From: JBMNCQ01 sp049366715
GTDB lineage: Bacteria > Bacillota > Peptococcia > Peptococcales > BICA1-8
Direction: 5' to 3'
NCBI GenBank assembly: GCA_049366715.1
Contig: JBMNCQ010000004.1
Span: 248,001 to 312,000 of the forward strand
DNA: 64,000 nt
Positions 1 to 8,045 of the stretch are shown piece after piece. Below the pieces are notes generated by a model that saw nothing but the letters and a program-made list of their open reading frames with translations, was not told where the DNA came from and ran no database searches. Within the stretch, counting starts at the first letter, position 1. Each line of letters begins with the position of its first letter. Made by a program: the position numbers and the translations under genes.

Positions 1-1072
1 CTAAAATGTAATCGATAGCCAGCTCCTGAATGTGCCTGTAAATTGCCTCCAAATGATCTCCAGCGGTATATGTTAAAGTTTCCCCGGGTTGGGTCATCAC
101 ATTACAGACATAAATTTTAACAGCTTTGCTGCCGGTAACGGCTTCAGGTATTCCTGATATTAAAAGATTAGGAATTACACTGGTGAATAAACTGCCCGGT
201 CCTAAGATAACCGCATCTGCCTCATTAATTGCTTCCAGAGCCTCATCAAGGGGTTCAATGAATTCAGGCCGGATAAAGATCTCTTTTATCGGCTGGGCTG
301 CTGCCGAAATATTACTTTCCCCGTTAATCACGGTACCGTCGGCCAGCCGGGCATTTAAAACAACATTCTGGAGGGTTGAAGGAATTACTTTCCCCCGGAT
401 TGCCAGAACCCTGCTCATCTGCCTGACGGCTTCTTCAAAATTCCCGTACATATCAGACATTGCCGCAAGAAAAAGATTTCCTAAATTATGACCGGCCAGT
501 TCATCCCCATGCTTAAACCGGTAATTCAATACTTTTTCCATTAAAGCTTCTTTATCTGCTAAAGCAATTAAACAGTTTCTCACATCGCCGGGAGGAAGGA
601 TTCCCAATTGATCCCTCAATCTTCCGGAACTGCCGCCGTCATCCGCCACCGATACGATCGCTGTAATATTGCTGGTAAATTCCTTTAAGCCTCTCAGTAA
701 AACAGAAAGTCCTGTTCCTCCGCCTATTACAACAATCCTGGGACCTCTTTTCAGTAACCTTTCTTGATGAATAGGCCGGACCTGACTCCTTGCATACTCT
801 GGGAAAACCGCTTTAATAAAAGCCCGCACTACTTTTTTGAAACTGATGATCAATATTAAACTGCCGATGCTTAATACAACTAAACCGCCAAATACGATAC
901 TGCCGCCCAGCATGTCTATTACCAGACCTTTGGTATATAATTCAATAAGCCCTAAAATAGGTGTATCACTGATAATTGCCATCCCAACACTCACTAAAGT
1001 AAAACCGATTATACCTAACGCCAGCCATCTCTTTATTCCCAGCCCCGGATAAAGCCATTTTAAAAATTCCAT
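1..1072 (-). CDS. yvcK: YvcK/GlmR gluconeogenesis factor, partial
   Basis: This is a YvcK (GlmR) protein, a CofD-fold UDP-sugar-binding protein that Firmicutes need for growth on gluconeogenic carbon and for cell-wall precursor balance. The 357 residues present start with two hydrophobic segments (about residues 17-35 and 56-79), so this form is membrane-anchored. The CofD-like domain opens with VVIGGGTGLS near residue 112 and continues through VADDGGSSGRLR and GHNLGNL. The C-terminus lies beyond base 1. Its ATG shares one base with the rapZ stop codon (TGATG), which implies coupled translation. The order rapZ-yvcK is standard in Firmicutes, and whiA is the expected next gene outside the window. 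Confidence 0.95.
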   Translation of the reverse strand, partial: MEFLKWLYPGLGIKRWLALGIIGFTLVSVGMAIISDTPILGLIELYTKGLVIDMLGGSIVFGGLVVLSIGSLILIISFKKVVRAFIKAVFPEYARSQVRPIHQERLLKRGPRIVVIGGGTGLSVLLRGLKEFTSNITAIVSVADDGGSSGRLRDQLGILPPGDVRNCLIALADKEALMEKVLNYRFKHGDELAGHNLGNLFLAAMSDMYGNFEEAVRQMSRVLAIRGKVIPSTLQNVVLNARLADGTVINGESNISAAAQPIKEIFIRPEFIEPLDEALEAINEADAVILGPGSLFTSVIPNLLISGIPEAVTGSKAVKIYVCNVMTQPGETLTYTAGDHLEAIYRHIQELAIDYIL

Positions 1073-1950
1073 CAGGTATGTACTCCTTGCCTGTCTATAT
1101 CACGGTGTTTAACCGTTACCTGGTATTCGTCCTTCTGGAGGAGCTGCGCCAAAAAATCAGCCAGGGCAACAGACCTGTGCCTTCCGCCCGTACAGCCTAT
1201 TGCAATTGCCAAGTGGGTTTTACCCTCGGAAATATAGTTGGGAATGAGAAAACTGAGTAAATCATAGTACTTGTTGATGAATGTGTTACTTATCGGGGAT
1301 TTAAAAACATAATCCCGGACTTCTTGATCACTACCCGTCAATTCTTTAAGCTCGGGAATATAATAGGGGTTAGGCAGAAATCTTACGTCTATCAGAAGAT
1401 CTGTATCAAGAGGTATCCCATATTTATACCCAAAGGACATCACGGTAATGGATAAAAGTTGATTTTTTCCGCTGTTTCCCCATAAGCTTTGAATTTCTTC
1501 CTTTAATTGGCCGGGTTTTAACTCTGTGGTATCGATTATTTTATTCGCCCTTCCCCGTAGTTCCTGAAGCCTTTCCCGCTCCAGATTGATCCCTTCGATA
1601 ATCCCGCCGTCGGGATTTAAGGGATGTCTCCTGCGGGTTTCTTTAAACCTGTTTATTAAGATTTCATTGGATGCTTCTAAAAATAAAATCTCATAATTTA
1701 TACCCATCGTTTTTAAATCTTCCAGGGCAGCAAAAAGATCATCAAAAAATTGTCCTCCCCTGATATCAATTACCAGGGCAACCTTGTTCACCTTACCTTT
1801 GGACTGGGTACAGAGCTCAGCAAATTTAGGGATCAATAAAGGCGGCAGATTATCTACACAAAAATAACCCAAATCCTCTAAACTGCGGACTGCCTGGGTT
1901 TTACCCGCACCGGACAAACCGGTAATAATCAAAACACTTACTTCACTCAT
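1072..1950 (-). CDS. rapZ: RapZ/YvcJ nucleotide-binding protein
   Basis: RapZ-family (YvcJ) P-loop protein of 292 residues, the usual family length. The Walker A motif GLSGAGKT is at residues 11-18 and FCVDNLP follows near residue 32. The C-terminal domain carries the family signature GCTGGRHRSV. In Gram-negatives RapZ controls GlmS through small RNAs; in Firmicutes YvcJ binds and hydrolyses GTP and its role is less clear. I chose the ATG at 1950 because GGAGGAAGAGAT stands just before it; a longer in-frame reading to 2037 lacks a ribosome-binding site and has an arginine-rich, non-family start. The gene ends inside the yvcK start codon. Confidence 0.95.
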   Translation of the reverse strand: MSEVSVLIITGLSGAGKTQAVRSLEDLGYFCVDNLPPLLIPKFAELCTQSKGKVNKVALVIDIRGGQFFDDLFAALEDLKTMGINYEILFLEASNEILINRFKETRRRHPLNPDGGIIEGINLERERLQELRGRANKIIDTTELKPGQLKEEIQSLWGNSGKNQLLSITVMSFGYKYGIPLDTDLLIDVRFLPNPYYIPELKELTGSDQEVRDYVFKSPISNTFINKYYDLLSFLIPNYISEGKTHLAIAIGCTGGRHRSVALADFLAQLLQKDEYQVTVKHRDIDRQGVHT

Positions 1951-2128
1951 ATCTCTTCCTCCGTTTACTGCCGGAACAGCTTTTTTATGATAACATATTC
2001 GCTCACGGGTCTGGCTTCGGCGTCTGACTATCCTCACAAGTCTAGCCTGGGCATCAGACGCAATACGTTCACCCTACAGCAGATCTGACGCAATACATTC
2101 GCCCGGAAGTACATCCGACCCGGAATCT

Positions 2129-2860
2129 TCAGGTTGCATTCAAGACTTGATCTACAGGTATACCGGCCTTCTTTAACACATATGCTCCATACTCAAACTC
2201 TCCTACCGTTTCAGGATAATGGGCATCGCTATTGACAATAAAATTCACTCCGGAATTAGCTACTGCCAATACCTCCTTAATACCGGGAAATGTATGACCG
2301 GTATTTATCTCCAGGGCCGTATTCCTTTTCGCACAGGATTTAGCCAGCTCTGAAAAATCAATTTCCATCTTGAGCCCCGGATGAGTTATCGCAAGGACAT
2401 CATATCTTCCCAGGGCATCCAGCAAAGTTTTAGTATTTATATTCTTTACTTTTTCCTTTAGTCCTTTATTGATTTTAACAAGCTGATTCCCGATTACATA
2501 ATTCCAGGCCGTACTTAAATCAGCGGGATAAACATAAGGATGCAGACCCACCAGCAAATAATCCAGTTCTTTAATGATCTCCTTTCCGACATCTATTTTA
2601 CCGTCTAAACTTACAATATCAGCTTCCGCACCAACCTTTTTTTTGATGTCGGGATATTCTTCATGGAGTCTCTTTAAATCTTCTTTAATCTGCAGATAAG
2701 TATTGCTGTCTTTAACGCCCGTGCCGATGTTACCAGGTCCATGGTCAGCTATACCGACCTCGAGAAGTCCCTTCAAATGAGCTGCCTCAACCATATCCTC
2801 AACCGTAGCTCTGCCATCACTATAGTTAGTATGCAGATGATAATCACCGAAAAAATGCAT
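2129..2860 (-). CDS. PHP-domain phosphoesterase (YcdX-like), copy 1
   Basis: A 243-residue PHP-domain protein, a metal-dependent phosphoesterase fold. The metal ligands are visible: HLHTN near residue 10, ADHGP near 40, LVGLHPY near 105, THPGLK near 160 and NSDAHYP near 210. The length matches the single-domain YcdX-type family. The ATG at 2860 is preceded by GGAGAGTTACGG. It lies in the same orientation as rapZ and as a second, divergent PHP gene at 3279-4025. The substrate is unknown; histidinol-phosphate phosphatase is less likely because no his genes are nearby. Confidence 0.85.
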   Translation of the reverse strand: MHFFGDYHLHTNYSDGRATVEDMVEAAHLKGLLEVGIADHGPGNIGTGVKDSNTYLQIKEDLKRLHEEYPDIKKKVGAEADIVSLDGKIDVGKEIIKELDYLLVGLHPYVYPADLSTAWNYVIGNQLVKINKGLKEKVKNINTKTLLDALGRYDVLAITHPGLKMEIDFSELAKSCAKRNTALEINTGHTFPGIKEVLAVANSGVNFIVNSDAHYPETVGEFEYGAYVLKKAGIPVDQVLNAT

Positions 2861-2912
2861 CCGTAACTCTCCTTAAAAATTTGATTATCGTTCTCGGTTC
2901 TCAGTTATTTTT
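2861..2912. repeat. Degenerate heptad flank (GTTCTCA family)
   Basis: The bases around 2890-2905 read TTCTCGGTTCTCAGTT, two units of the GTTCTCA/GAGAACT heptad family found elsewhere in the window. They abut the TGTNNNC array, so different heptad families are joined here. Confidence 0.6.
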
Positions 2913-3160
2913 TGTGCCCTGTGCCCTGTAATCTGTGCCCTGTGCCCTGTAATCTGTACTCTGTGCCCTGTAATCTGTGCCCTGTGCCCCTGTAATCTGT
3001 ACTCTGTGCCCTGTAATCTGTGCCCTGTGCCCCTGTAATCTGTACTCTGTGCCCTGTACTCTGTGCCCTGTGCCCTGTGCCCTGTAATCTGTATCTGTGC
3101 CCTGTGCCCTGTAATCTGTATCTGTGCCCTGTACTCTGTGCCCTGTACTCTGTAATCTGT
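2913..3160. repeat. Tandem heptad array (TGTGCCC/TGTAATC/TGTACTC)
   Basis: About 35 consecutive 7-bp units of form TGT-NNN-C, drawn from three words: TGTGCCC, TGTAATC and TGTACTC. A few units have 6 or 8 bases. On the other strand they read GGGCACA, GATTACA and GAGTACA. The array fills most of the space between the two PHP genes. Three heptads make seven codons, so both strands stay open for long stretches; the resulting low-complexity readings are not genes. Confidence 0.95.
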
Positions 3161-3211
3161 TGTTCAGTCATGCTTATCGTACCTCTTTTTATATTTTCTG
3201 CAAATATGCAC

Positions 3212-3239
3212 AAAAAAAACTGACCAAGTCAGTTTTTTT
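3212..3239 (-). terminator. Bidirectional-looking intrinsic terminator
   Basis: A-run, ACTGAC stem, CAA loop, GTCAGT stem, T-run. Read on the minus strand it is an intrinsic terminator about 40 bp past the stop of the upstream PHP gene. The A/T runs extend the stem on both sides. Confidence 0.75.
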
Positions 3240-3278
3240 AAGTCCGTACCGATCGTATTAATCAATTAAACTCAACAA

Positions 3279-4025
3279 CTAGATTTTAGGAGATTGGATT
3301 TGGATGGGTGACGGCCTTTTTTTCCGGCGTAAATATTCTTTAACCCGTTCCGGGTCGCAATTTAAGATCTGCTCTTTTTTTAATCCCGCTTCTGTAATCA
3401 GCTTTACTGCCTTGGAAAACTCGCCGACTAATGGTGCCCAGTGGGCATCACTACCTAAAGAAATTATGGAACCTGCCTCTGCAGCAAGTCCGGCTATTGT
3501 CCGGCAGTTTTCCAGACTGCCTTTTCTGCTCGTGGTAAGGGAACTATTATTTATTTCTAAGGCTACACCTAATTTCTTTGACGCAGCAACCAGTTGCTCA
3601 GGATTAATCATGTATTCAGGATTGCCGGGGTGCACAATAACATCTACATAGGGATGCTGCATGGCATTGATAAGAGCCTGGGTATTTTGTTCGACATTTC
3701 CGCCGGAATAACACCCCGCGTGGAAACCTGCCAGAACAATATCCAATCTTTTTAAGATTTTATCAGGTACGTCCAGATTTCCGTCAAAATTAATAATATT
3801 AGCCTCCACACCCCTTAATACCTCTATTCCTAAATATTCTTTCGGCAATACCCTTAAATTGCCGAAATGAAATAGATGAGGTCCACCCGGCATTTGCGGT
3901 CCGTGGTCGGTTATGGCCAGCATTTTTAATCCCTTTTCTTTAGCCTGGACAAAGTTCTCATGAATCGTGCTGTAAGCATGGCCGCTGGCTATAGTATGAG
4001 TATGAAGATCAACATAAAATTCCAT
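3279..4025 (-). CDS. PHP-domain phosphoesterase (YcdX-like), copy 2
   Basis: A 248-residue PHP-domain protein close in layout to the E. coli YcdX family. The metal-binding motifs are DLHTHT (residues 6-11), TDHGPQ near 40, AGFHAG near 100, VHPGNP near 130 and GSDAHW near 190. A GGGGGA ribosome-binding site lies 6 bases before the ATG. It is a divergent paralogue of the PHP gene at 2129-2860: the motif order is the same, but copy 1 has LHPY where this one has FHAG. Metal-dependent phosphoesterase activity is expected from the family; the substrate is not known. Confidence 0.87.
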   Translation of the reverse strand: MEFYVDLHTHTIASGHAYSTIHENFVQAKEKGLKMLAITDHGPQMPGGPHLFHFGNLRVLPKEYLGIEVLRGVEANIINFDGNLDVPDKILKRLDIVLAGFHAGCYSGGNVEQNTQALINAMQHPYVDVIVHPGNPEYMINPEQLVAASKKLGVALEINNSSLTTSRKGSLENCRTIAGLAAEAGSIISLGSDAHWAPLVGEFSKAVKLITEAGLKKEQILNCDPERVKEYLRRKKRPSPIQIQSPKI

Positions 4026-4119
4026 ATTATTCCCCCAGATTTTCCAGATGCTATTACTCCTAAAATGTGCATAATTATGCTTTTATATGCCTTATGGAGA
4101 GAGACAAATCGCAAAATCC

Positions 4120-4140
4120 AAACCCAACTAAGCTGGGTTT
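4120..4140 (-). terminator. Short hairpin after the Spo0E-like gene
   Basis: AAACCCA and TGGGTTT form a 7-bp stem around a 7-base loop, touching the stop codon of the Spo0E-like gene. On the minus strand it is followed by GGATTTTG, a weak U-tract, so it may be a weak terminator. Confidence 0.45.
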
Positions 4141-4318
4141 AGATTGTCCTATTCCGTTCTTTTTTCATTAATCGCACGATTAATTCGTCTAATTGTACAC
4201 TCAATCTATAAGTTTCTTTATCCAATAACAAGTTTACATCATCTTTTACATAACCATAAAGCCTTCCTCTTATCCGTTCCATTTCCTTCTTCATTTCTGA
4301 AATAGAGGTATCTGTCAT
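4139..4318 (-). CDS. Spo0E-like aspartyl-phosphate phosphatase
   Basis: A 59-residue small protein. It has the two-helix layout of Spo0E-like phosphatases: an N-terminal helix with MEKERIR-like charge pattern, then the signature LSVQLDELIVRL near residues 40-51, matching the family core S-x-x-L-D-x-L-I. Such proteins dephosphorylate Spo0A~P or other response regulators and so delay sporulation. The ATG at 4318 has GGAGG seven bases upstream. A Spo0A-box-like sequence, AGTCGAAA on the minus strand (4357-4364), sits about 40 bp upstream of the start. The call rests on a short motif, so a different two-helix regulator remains possible. Confidence 0.72.
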   Translation of the reverse strand: MTDTSISEMKKEMERIRGRLYGYVKDDVNLLLDKETYRLSVQLDELIVRLMKKERNRTI

Positions 4319-4455
4319 TTACAAAACCTCCAATAAAAGTATAATTTTATACCAAGTTTCGACTATTTTTTTAGATTTCCTGCTTTTATCTGGAAGTTTC
4401 AATATTATTTGCAAAAAAATTACATAAAGGCTCCTTAAATATAACAATATCTTAA

Positions 4456-5253
4456 TTATTCCCCATACAGGACGAGCTTTTCGATAATTTCTGCAACACC
4501 GTCATCATCATTTGTCCTGGTGACAATATCGGCCGCTTGTTTTAAAGGCTCCACCGCATTGCCCATAGCTACACCACAACCGGCAAATTTTATCATATCT
4601 AAATCATTCATATTATCACCGATAGCAATTACCTGCTCCCGCGGAATATCTAATGATAAGGCTAACTCCTTTAAAGCATTACCCTTAGTTGCCACGGGAT
4701 GGGATATCTCTAAAAAATGATCCTTTGATTTCGTAATATTGATGGTCTCCCCAAAATGCTCCTGCAAACTTGGGGAGAGCTGGTCCAAACGATTACTTTC
4801 CCCGATAATCAGGATCTTGGTAGGATCGCTATGTAAACCGGCAGGCAAGTGGATATAATTTACGGGAACCTTGACAATAGCCGAATAATTAGTACCCCAT
4901 TCCGTAGCCTTTTCCATATACAGTTCATCATTCAGATAGGCATTAATATGCAAACCTGCCGGTTTAGCAAAATTTATTACTTCCCGGGCAGTTTCCAAGG
5001 GTAACGGCCGATGATAGACGGTCCGCCCGTCGGCATATCTCACCAGCGCCCCTTGATAAGTGATCAGGGGCAGGTCTAATTTTAGGTCCAGAGCATAGGG
5101 CAAGGCCGACCGGTACATTCTTCCCGTGGCAAAAGTCACCAGCGTCCCTTGGGCAATACTCTCCCGGATGGCATTTTTCGCCCTCGTGGAGATAATCAGA
5201 TCATTTCTTAATAAAGTATCATCTAAATCTATTGCAATAAGCTTGTATTCCAT
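4456..5253 (-). CDS. Cof-type HAD-superfamily phosphatase
   Basis: A 265-residue HAD hydrolase of the Cof/YidA type (type IIB cap), a cytosolic sugar-phosphate or nucleotide phosphatase. Motif I DLDDTLL is at residues 9-15 with the nucleophile Asp9 and acid Asp11. Motif II is TFATGR near 42, a conserved Lys is in the TKGNAL region near 200, and motif III is GDNMNDLDM near 220. The length is normal. The substrate cannot be read from the sequence. The gene is alone, with a heptad repeat region upstream. Confidence 0.88.
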   Translation of the reverse strand: MEYKLIAIDLDDTLLRNDLIISTRAKNAIRESIAQGTLVTFATGRMYRSALPYALDLKLDLPLITYQGALVRYADGRTVYHRPLPLETAREVINFAKPAGLHINAYLNDELYMEKATEWGTNYSAIVKVPVNYIHLPAGLHSDPTKILIIGESNRLDQLSPSLQEHFGETINITKSKDHFLEISHPVATKGNALKELALSLDIPREQVIAIGDNMNDLDMIKFAGCGVAMGNAVEPLKQAADIVTRTNDDDGVAEIIEKLVLYGE

Positions 5254-5290
5254 AAAATCCTCCTCTGAGCTTGTCCGTAAACCAGCTGCG

Positions 5291-5580
5291 CTGGTTTGGT
5301 TAGTGATTAGTGATTAGTGACTGGTGACTAGTGACTAGTGACTAGTGACTAGTCACTAGTAGTATGGTAAAGTTTATAGAGCATCGTTTATCGTTCATAG
5401 ATAGAGTTCTCAGTTCTCAGATACCGGTTCTCAGTTAGTTAGTTAGTGAGTAGTAAAGTTTATAGAGCATCGTTTATCGTTCATAGATAGAGTTCTCAGT
5501 TCTTAGATACCGGTTCTCAGTTGGTTGGTTGGTTAGTTAGTGAGTAGTAAAGTTTATAGAGCATCGTTTATAGTGGATAG
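5291..5580. repeat. Composite heptad repeat block with three 86-94 bp units
   Basis: This block fills the gene-free stretch 5254-5647. It opens with the TAGTGAC family (about 5296-5360), including a 20-bp perfect palindrome of ACTAGTGAC type at 5341-5360. A composite unit starting GTAAAGTTTATAG then recurs at 5367, 5453 and 5547. Each full unit holds TTYATRG-type words, then GTTCTCA words, then a GTTAGTTAGTGAGTA tail. The first two units differ by only a few bases. Confidence 0.92.
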
Positions 5581-5647
5581 AACTAAGAACAGTTTTACAC
5601 TGTAGCTACCTTACCTTTACCTCTACCTTCTGCTAAAGTCGGTCTTT

Positions 5648-5989
5648 TTAGTCCGTTACCAGTGCATTTAATATCGAGCTTATTAAAGAGAGAATTATTG
5701 CTCCGATTGTAGCGGCCCAAAAACCGTGGACATCAAAGCCGTTTACGACAGTACCGGTTATCTTGAGCATAAATCCATTAATAATTAGGGTAAATAATCC
5801 TAAAGTAAGCAGGTTAATTGGTAGGGTCAGGAATATAATGACCGGTCTAATAATAGCGTTAACGATACCTAGGACCAGCGCAGCAAATAAAGCCGCCAGT
5901 ATCCCATGTACTGCTATTCCTCCGATGATAAAAGAAGTGAAAATTAATGCCGCACCATTCAAAATCCAGCGAACAACCCAGCCCTTCAT
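5648..5989 (-). CDS. Phage-holin-family/YvlD-type membrane protein
   Basis: A 113-residue integral membrane protein of the family often named phage holin 4, which includes Bacillus YvlD. Four hydrophobic segments are visible, around residues 4-22, 27-50, 55-78 and 88-108, with the family phrase IIRPVIIFLTLPINLLTLG in the middle. The ATG at 5989 is chosen because GGAGGGG sits seven bases before it; the upstream ATG at 6010 has no such site. The name is historical: nothing nearby is phage-like, and in Bacillus such proteins belong to envelope-stress operons. Confidence 0.8.
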   Translation of the reverse strand: MKGWVVRWILNGAALIFTSFIIGGIAVHGILAALFAALVLGIVNAIIRPVIIFLTLPINLLTLGLFTLIINGFMLKITGTVVNGFDVHGFWAATIGAIILSLISSILNALVTD

Positions 5990-6104
5990 TACATACCCCT
6001 CCTTATTCATTCGTTACTGATGACTAAAGTTACAGTTTTCAGCTCTCAATTACTTTTATTATTCATTCTCAATTCTCCATTGCTCTTGCTATATATTATG
6101 CCGG

Positions 6105-7970
6105 TTACTCCTTATTGTGTCTCGTCCGCAGCAGCAAATCCTGGTGAGAGTGCAGATAATCATGAACCGCCTCGGCAACTTTTCTATTTACGCCCTCTAC
6201 TTGCAGCAACTCGTCGACGCTCGCCTCCTGGATCTTTTTAAAAGACCCGAAATGTTTCAGTAAATTAATCTTCCGCTTCTCCCCGATTCCCGGAATGTCA
6301 TCAAGAATAGAAGCCAGATTTCTTTTACCCCGGAGACTACGATGATAAGTAATTGCAAACCTGTGGGCTTCATCCCTGATCCGCTGTAATAGATATAAAG
6401 AAAGTGATGAACGGGGTAAAATAATGGGTTCCGGCTGATTTTCCGTAAAAAGCCACTCTTCCTTTTTCGCCAAACCATAAGTAGGAATATAAGAGAAGCC
6501 TTGTTCCTGCATGGCCTGCCGGGCAGCTTGCAGCTGGCCTTTTCCTCCGTCAATTATGACCAGGTCCGGTAAAACGGAGAATTTACTTGTCTTCCCGGGT
6601 TCAATTTTCTCTTCCCGGGCATTTCTAAATCTCCTGGTAATTACCTCATACATACTGGCAAAATCATTAGGACCCTCGACTGTTTTTATTTTGAAACGGC
6701 GGTATTGATCCTTTTTTGAACGGCCTCCTTCAAAAACAACCATAGAAGCCACACTTTCCGTCCCTTGGGTATTGGAAATATCATAGCATTCAATTCTCAA
6801 AGGAGGTTTTAAAAGTTTAAGTTCAGCTTGCAGTTCCATGACAGCCCCTTCCGTCATGGCTTTTTTCTGCTGTTTTTCCAGTTCAACTTTTTCAACGGCC
6901 TCTAAAGCATTTTTCCCGACCAGTTCGATTAGTTCTTTCCTTTCGCCCCGCTTAGGGACCTTAAGGTATACCCTCCCCCCCCTTTTTACAGACAACCATT
7001 CTTCAATAACCTTTCCTTCAGAAAGATCGGCCTCAACAAGAATTTCACGGGGTATGAAATCCTGCTCCAGGTAGTATTGCTTGATAAAGGCCTCCAGGAC
7101 CTCACTTCTTTCCAAATCATCTGTTCCTTTGAGAAAGAAGTTTTCCCTGCCTATTAATTTCCCTTTACGAATAAAAAATATCTGAACACAGGCTTCATCA
7201 AAACCTCGGGCCATTGCTATCACATCCTGATCCGCTGCTTCATTGGAAACGATCTTTTGTTTTTCAATGACCTGCCTGATTCCTTGAATCTGATCCCTAA
7301 TTTGAGCTGCCCATTCAAACTCCAGGTTTAAAGCCGCCTTTTCCATCTCTTTTTCTAACGTAACCAGCAAATCTTCCTGTTTGCCTTCTAAAAATAAAAT
7401 CACCTGTTTAATTATGTCATGATACTGTTCTTTCGTTATCTTACCTACACAGGGCGCGGCACATCTGTTAATATGGTTATTTAAACAAGGTCTGTCATTG
7501 GTAAATACCGTCTGTTTACAGCTTCGGAAAGGAAAAATCCTTTTTAACAATTCCAAGGTTTCCCGCAGAATAGTCGCACTCGTATATGGTCCATAATATT
7601 TTGAACCGTCCTTATTGATTTTCCGCGTGACATAGACCCGGGGAAAATCTTCATTGGTTATTTTTATATAAGGATACGTTTTATCATCCTTTAAGTTAAT
7701 ATTATATTTCGGACGGTATTCTTTAATTAGGTTGCATTCTAAAATCAGCGCCTCTAGTTCATTATCGGTAAGGATATAATCAAGATCAGCAATATTTTTC
7801 ACCAAAGCCCTGGTTTTGGCTGAATCATACTTTTTGCTTTGAAAATACGATTTCACCCTGTTTTTTAGAGATATCGCTTTCCCTACATAAATAATTTCCT
7901 CCCCGGCATCTTTCATCAAATATACACCCGGTTTATTAGGCAAAGCCTGCAGTTTATCCTGAAGGGACAT
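6105..7970 (-). CDS. uvrC: Excinuclease ABC subunit C
   Basis: UvrC makes the dual incisions in nucleotide excision repair after UvrAB damage recognition. At 621 residues it is full length. The GIY-YIG nuclease is at the N-terminus (GVYLMKD near 15, IIYVGKA near 26). A Cys cluster with four cysteines lies near 150-175, the UVR helix pair near 205-240, the RNase H-like C-terminal nuclease (DISNTQG, VIIDGGKGQL) at about 390-480, and a helix-hairpin-helix pair (IPGIGEKRK, VEGVNRKVA) after 560. The start has AAAGGTGG upstream. It follows uvrA by 75 bp on the same strand. Confidence 0.98.
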   Translation of the reverse strand: MSLQDKLQALPNKPGVYLMKDAGEEIIYVGKAISLKNRVKSYFQSKKYDSAKTRALVKNIADLDYILTDNELEALILECNLIKEYRPKYNINLKDDKTYPYIKITNEDFPRVYVTRKINKDGSKYYGPYTSATILRETLELLKRIFPFRSCKQTVFTNDRPCLNNHINRCAAPCVGKITKEQYHDIIKQVILFLEGKQEDLLVTLEKEMEKAALNLEFEWAAQIRDQIQGIRQVIEKQKIVSNEAADQDVIAMARGFDEACVQIFFIRKGKLIGRENFFLKGTDDLERSEVLEAFIKQYYLEQDFIPREILVEADLSEGKVIEEWLSVKRGGRVYLKVPKRGERKELIELVGKNALEAVEKVELEKQQKKAMTEGAVMELQAELKLLKPPLRIECYDISNTQGTESVASMVVFEGGRSKKDQYRRFKIKTVEGPNDFASMYEVITRRFRNAREEKIEPGKTSKFSVLPDLVIIDGGKGQLQAARQAMQEQGFSYIPTYGLAKKEEWLFTENQPEPIILPRSSLSLYLLQRIRDEAHRFAITYHRSLRGKRNLASILDDIPGIGEKRKINLLKHFGSFKKIQEASVDELLQVEGVNRKVAEAVHDYLHSHQDLLLRTRHNKE

Positions 7971-8045
7971 TTTTTCACCACCTTTGGCTTAAGGGTTAGG
8001 CTACGCAAACTGTCCGCCCGGAAGCCATGGCCCCATACTTCTGCT

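Noticed and set aside
2038..2128. Short repeat with TCTGACGCAATACRTTC words between rapZ and the PHP gene
   Set aside because: Two good copies and a partial third only; too short and irregular to call an element.
2905..3213. Open frame of about 100 codons over the TGTNNNC array on the minus strand
   Set aside because: It is a by-product of the 7-bp period; the protein is a repeat of a few Arg, Gln, Thr and Gly words with no ribosome-binding support.
5648..5989. Prophage remnant suggested by the holin family name
   Set aside because: No integrase, capsid, lysin or attachment site nearby; the family includes ordinary chromosomal YvlD-type proteins.
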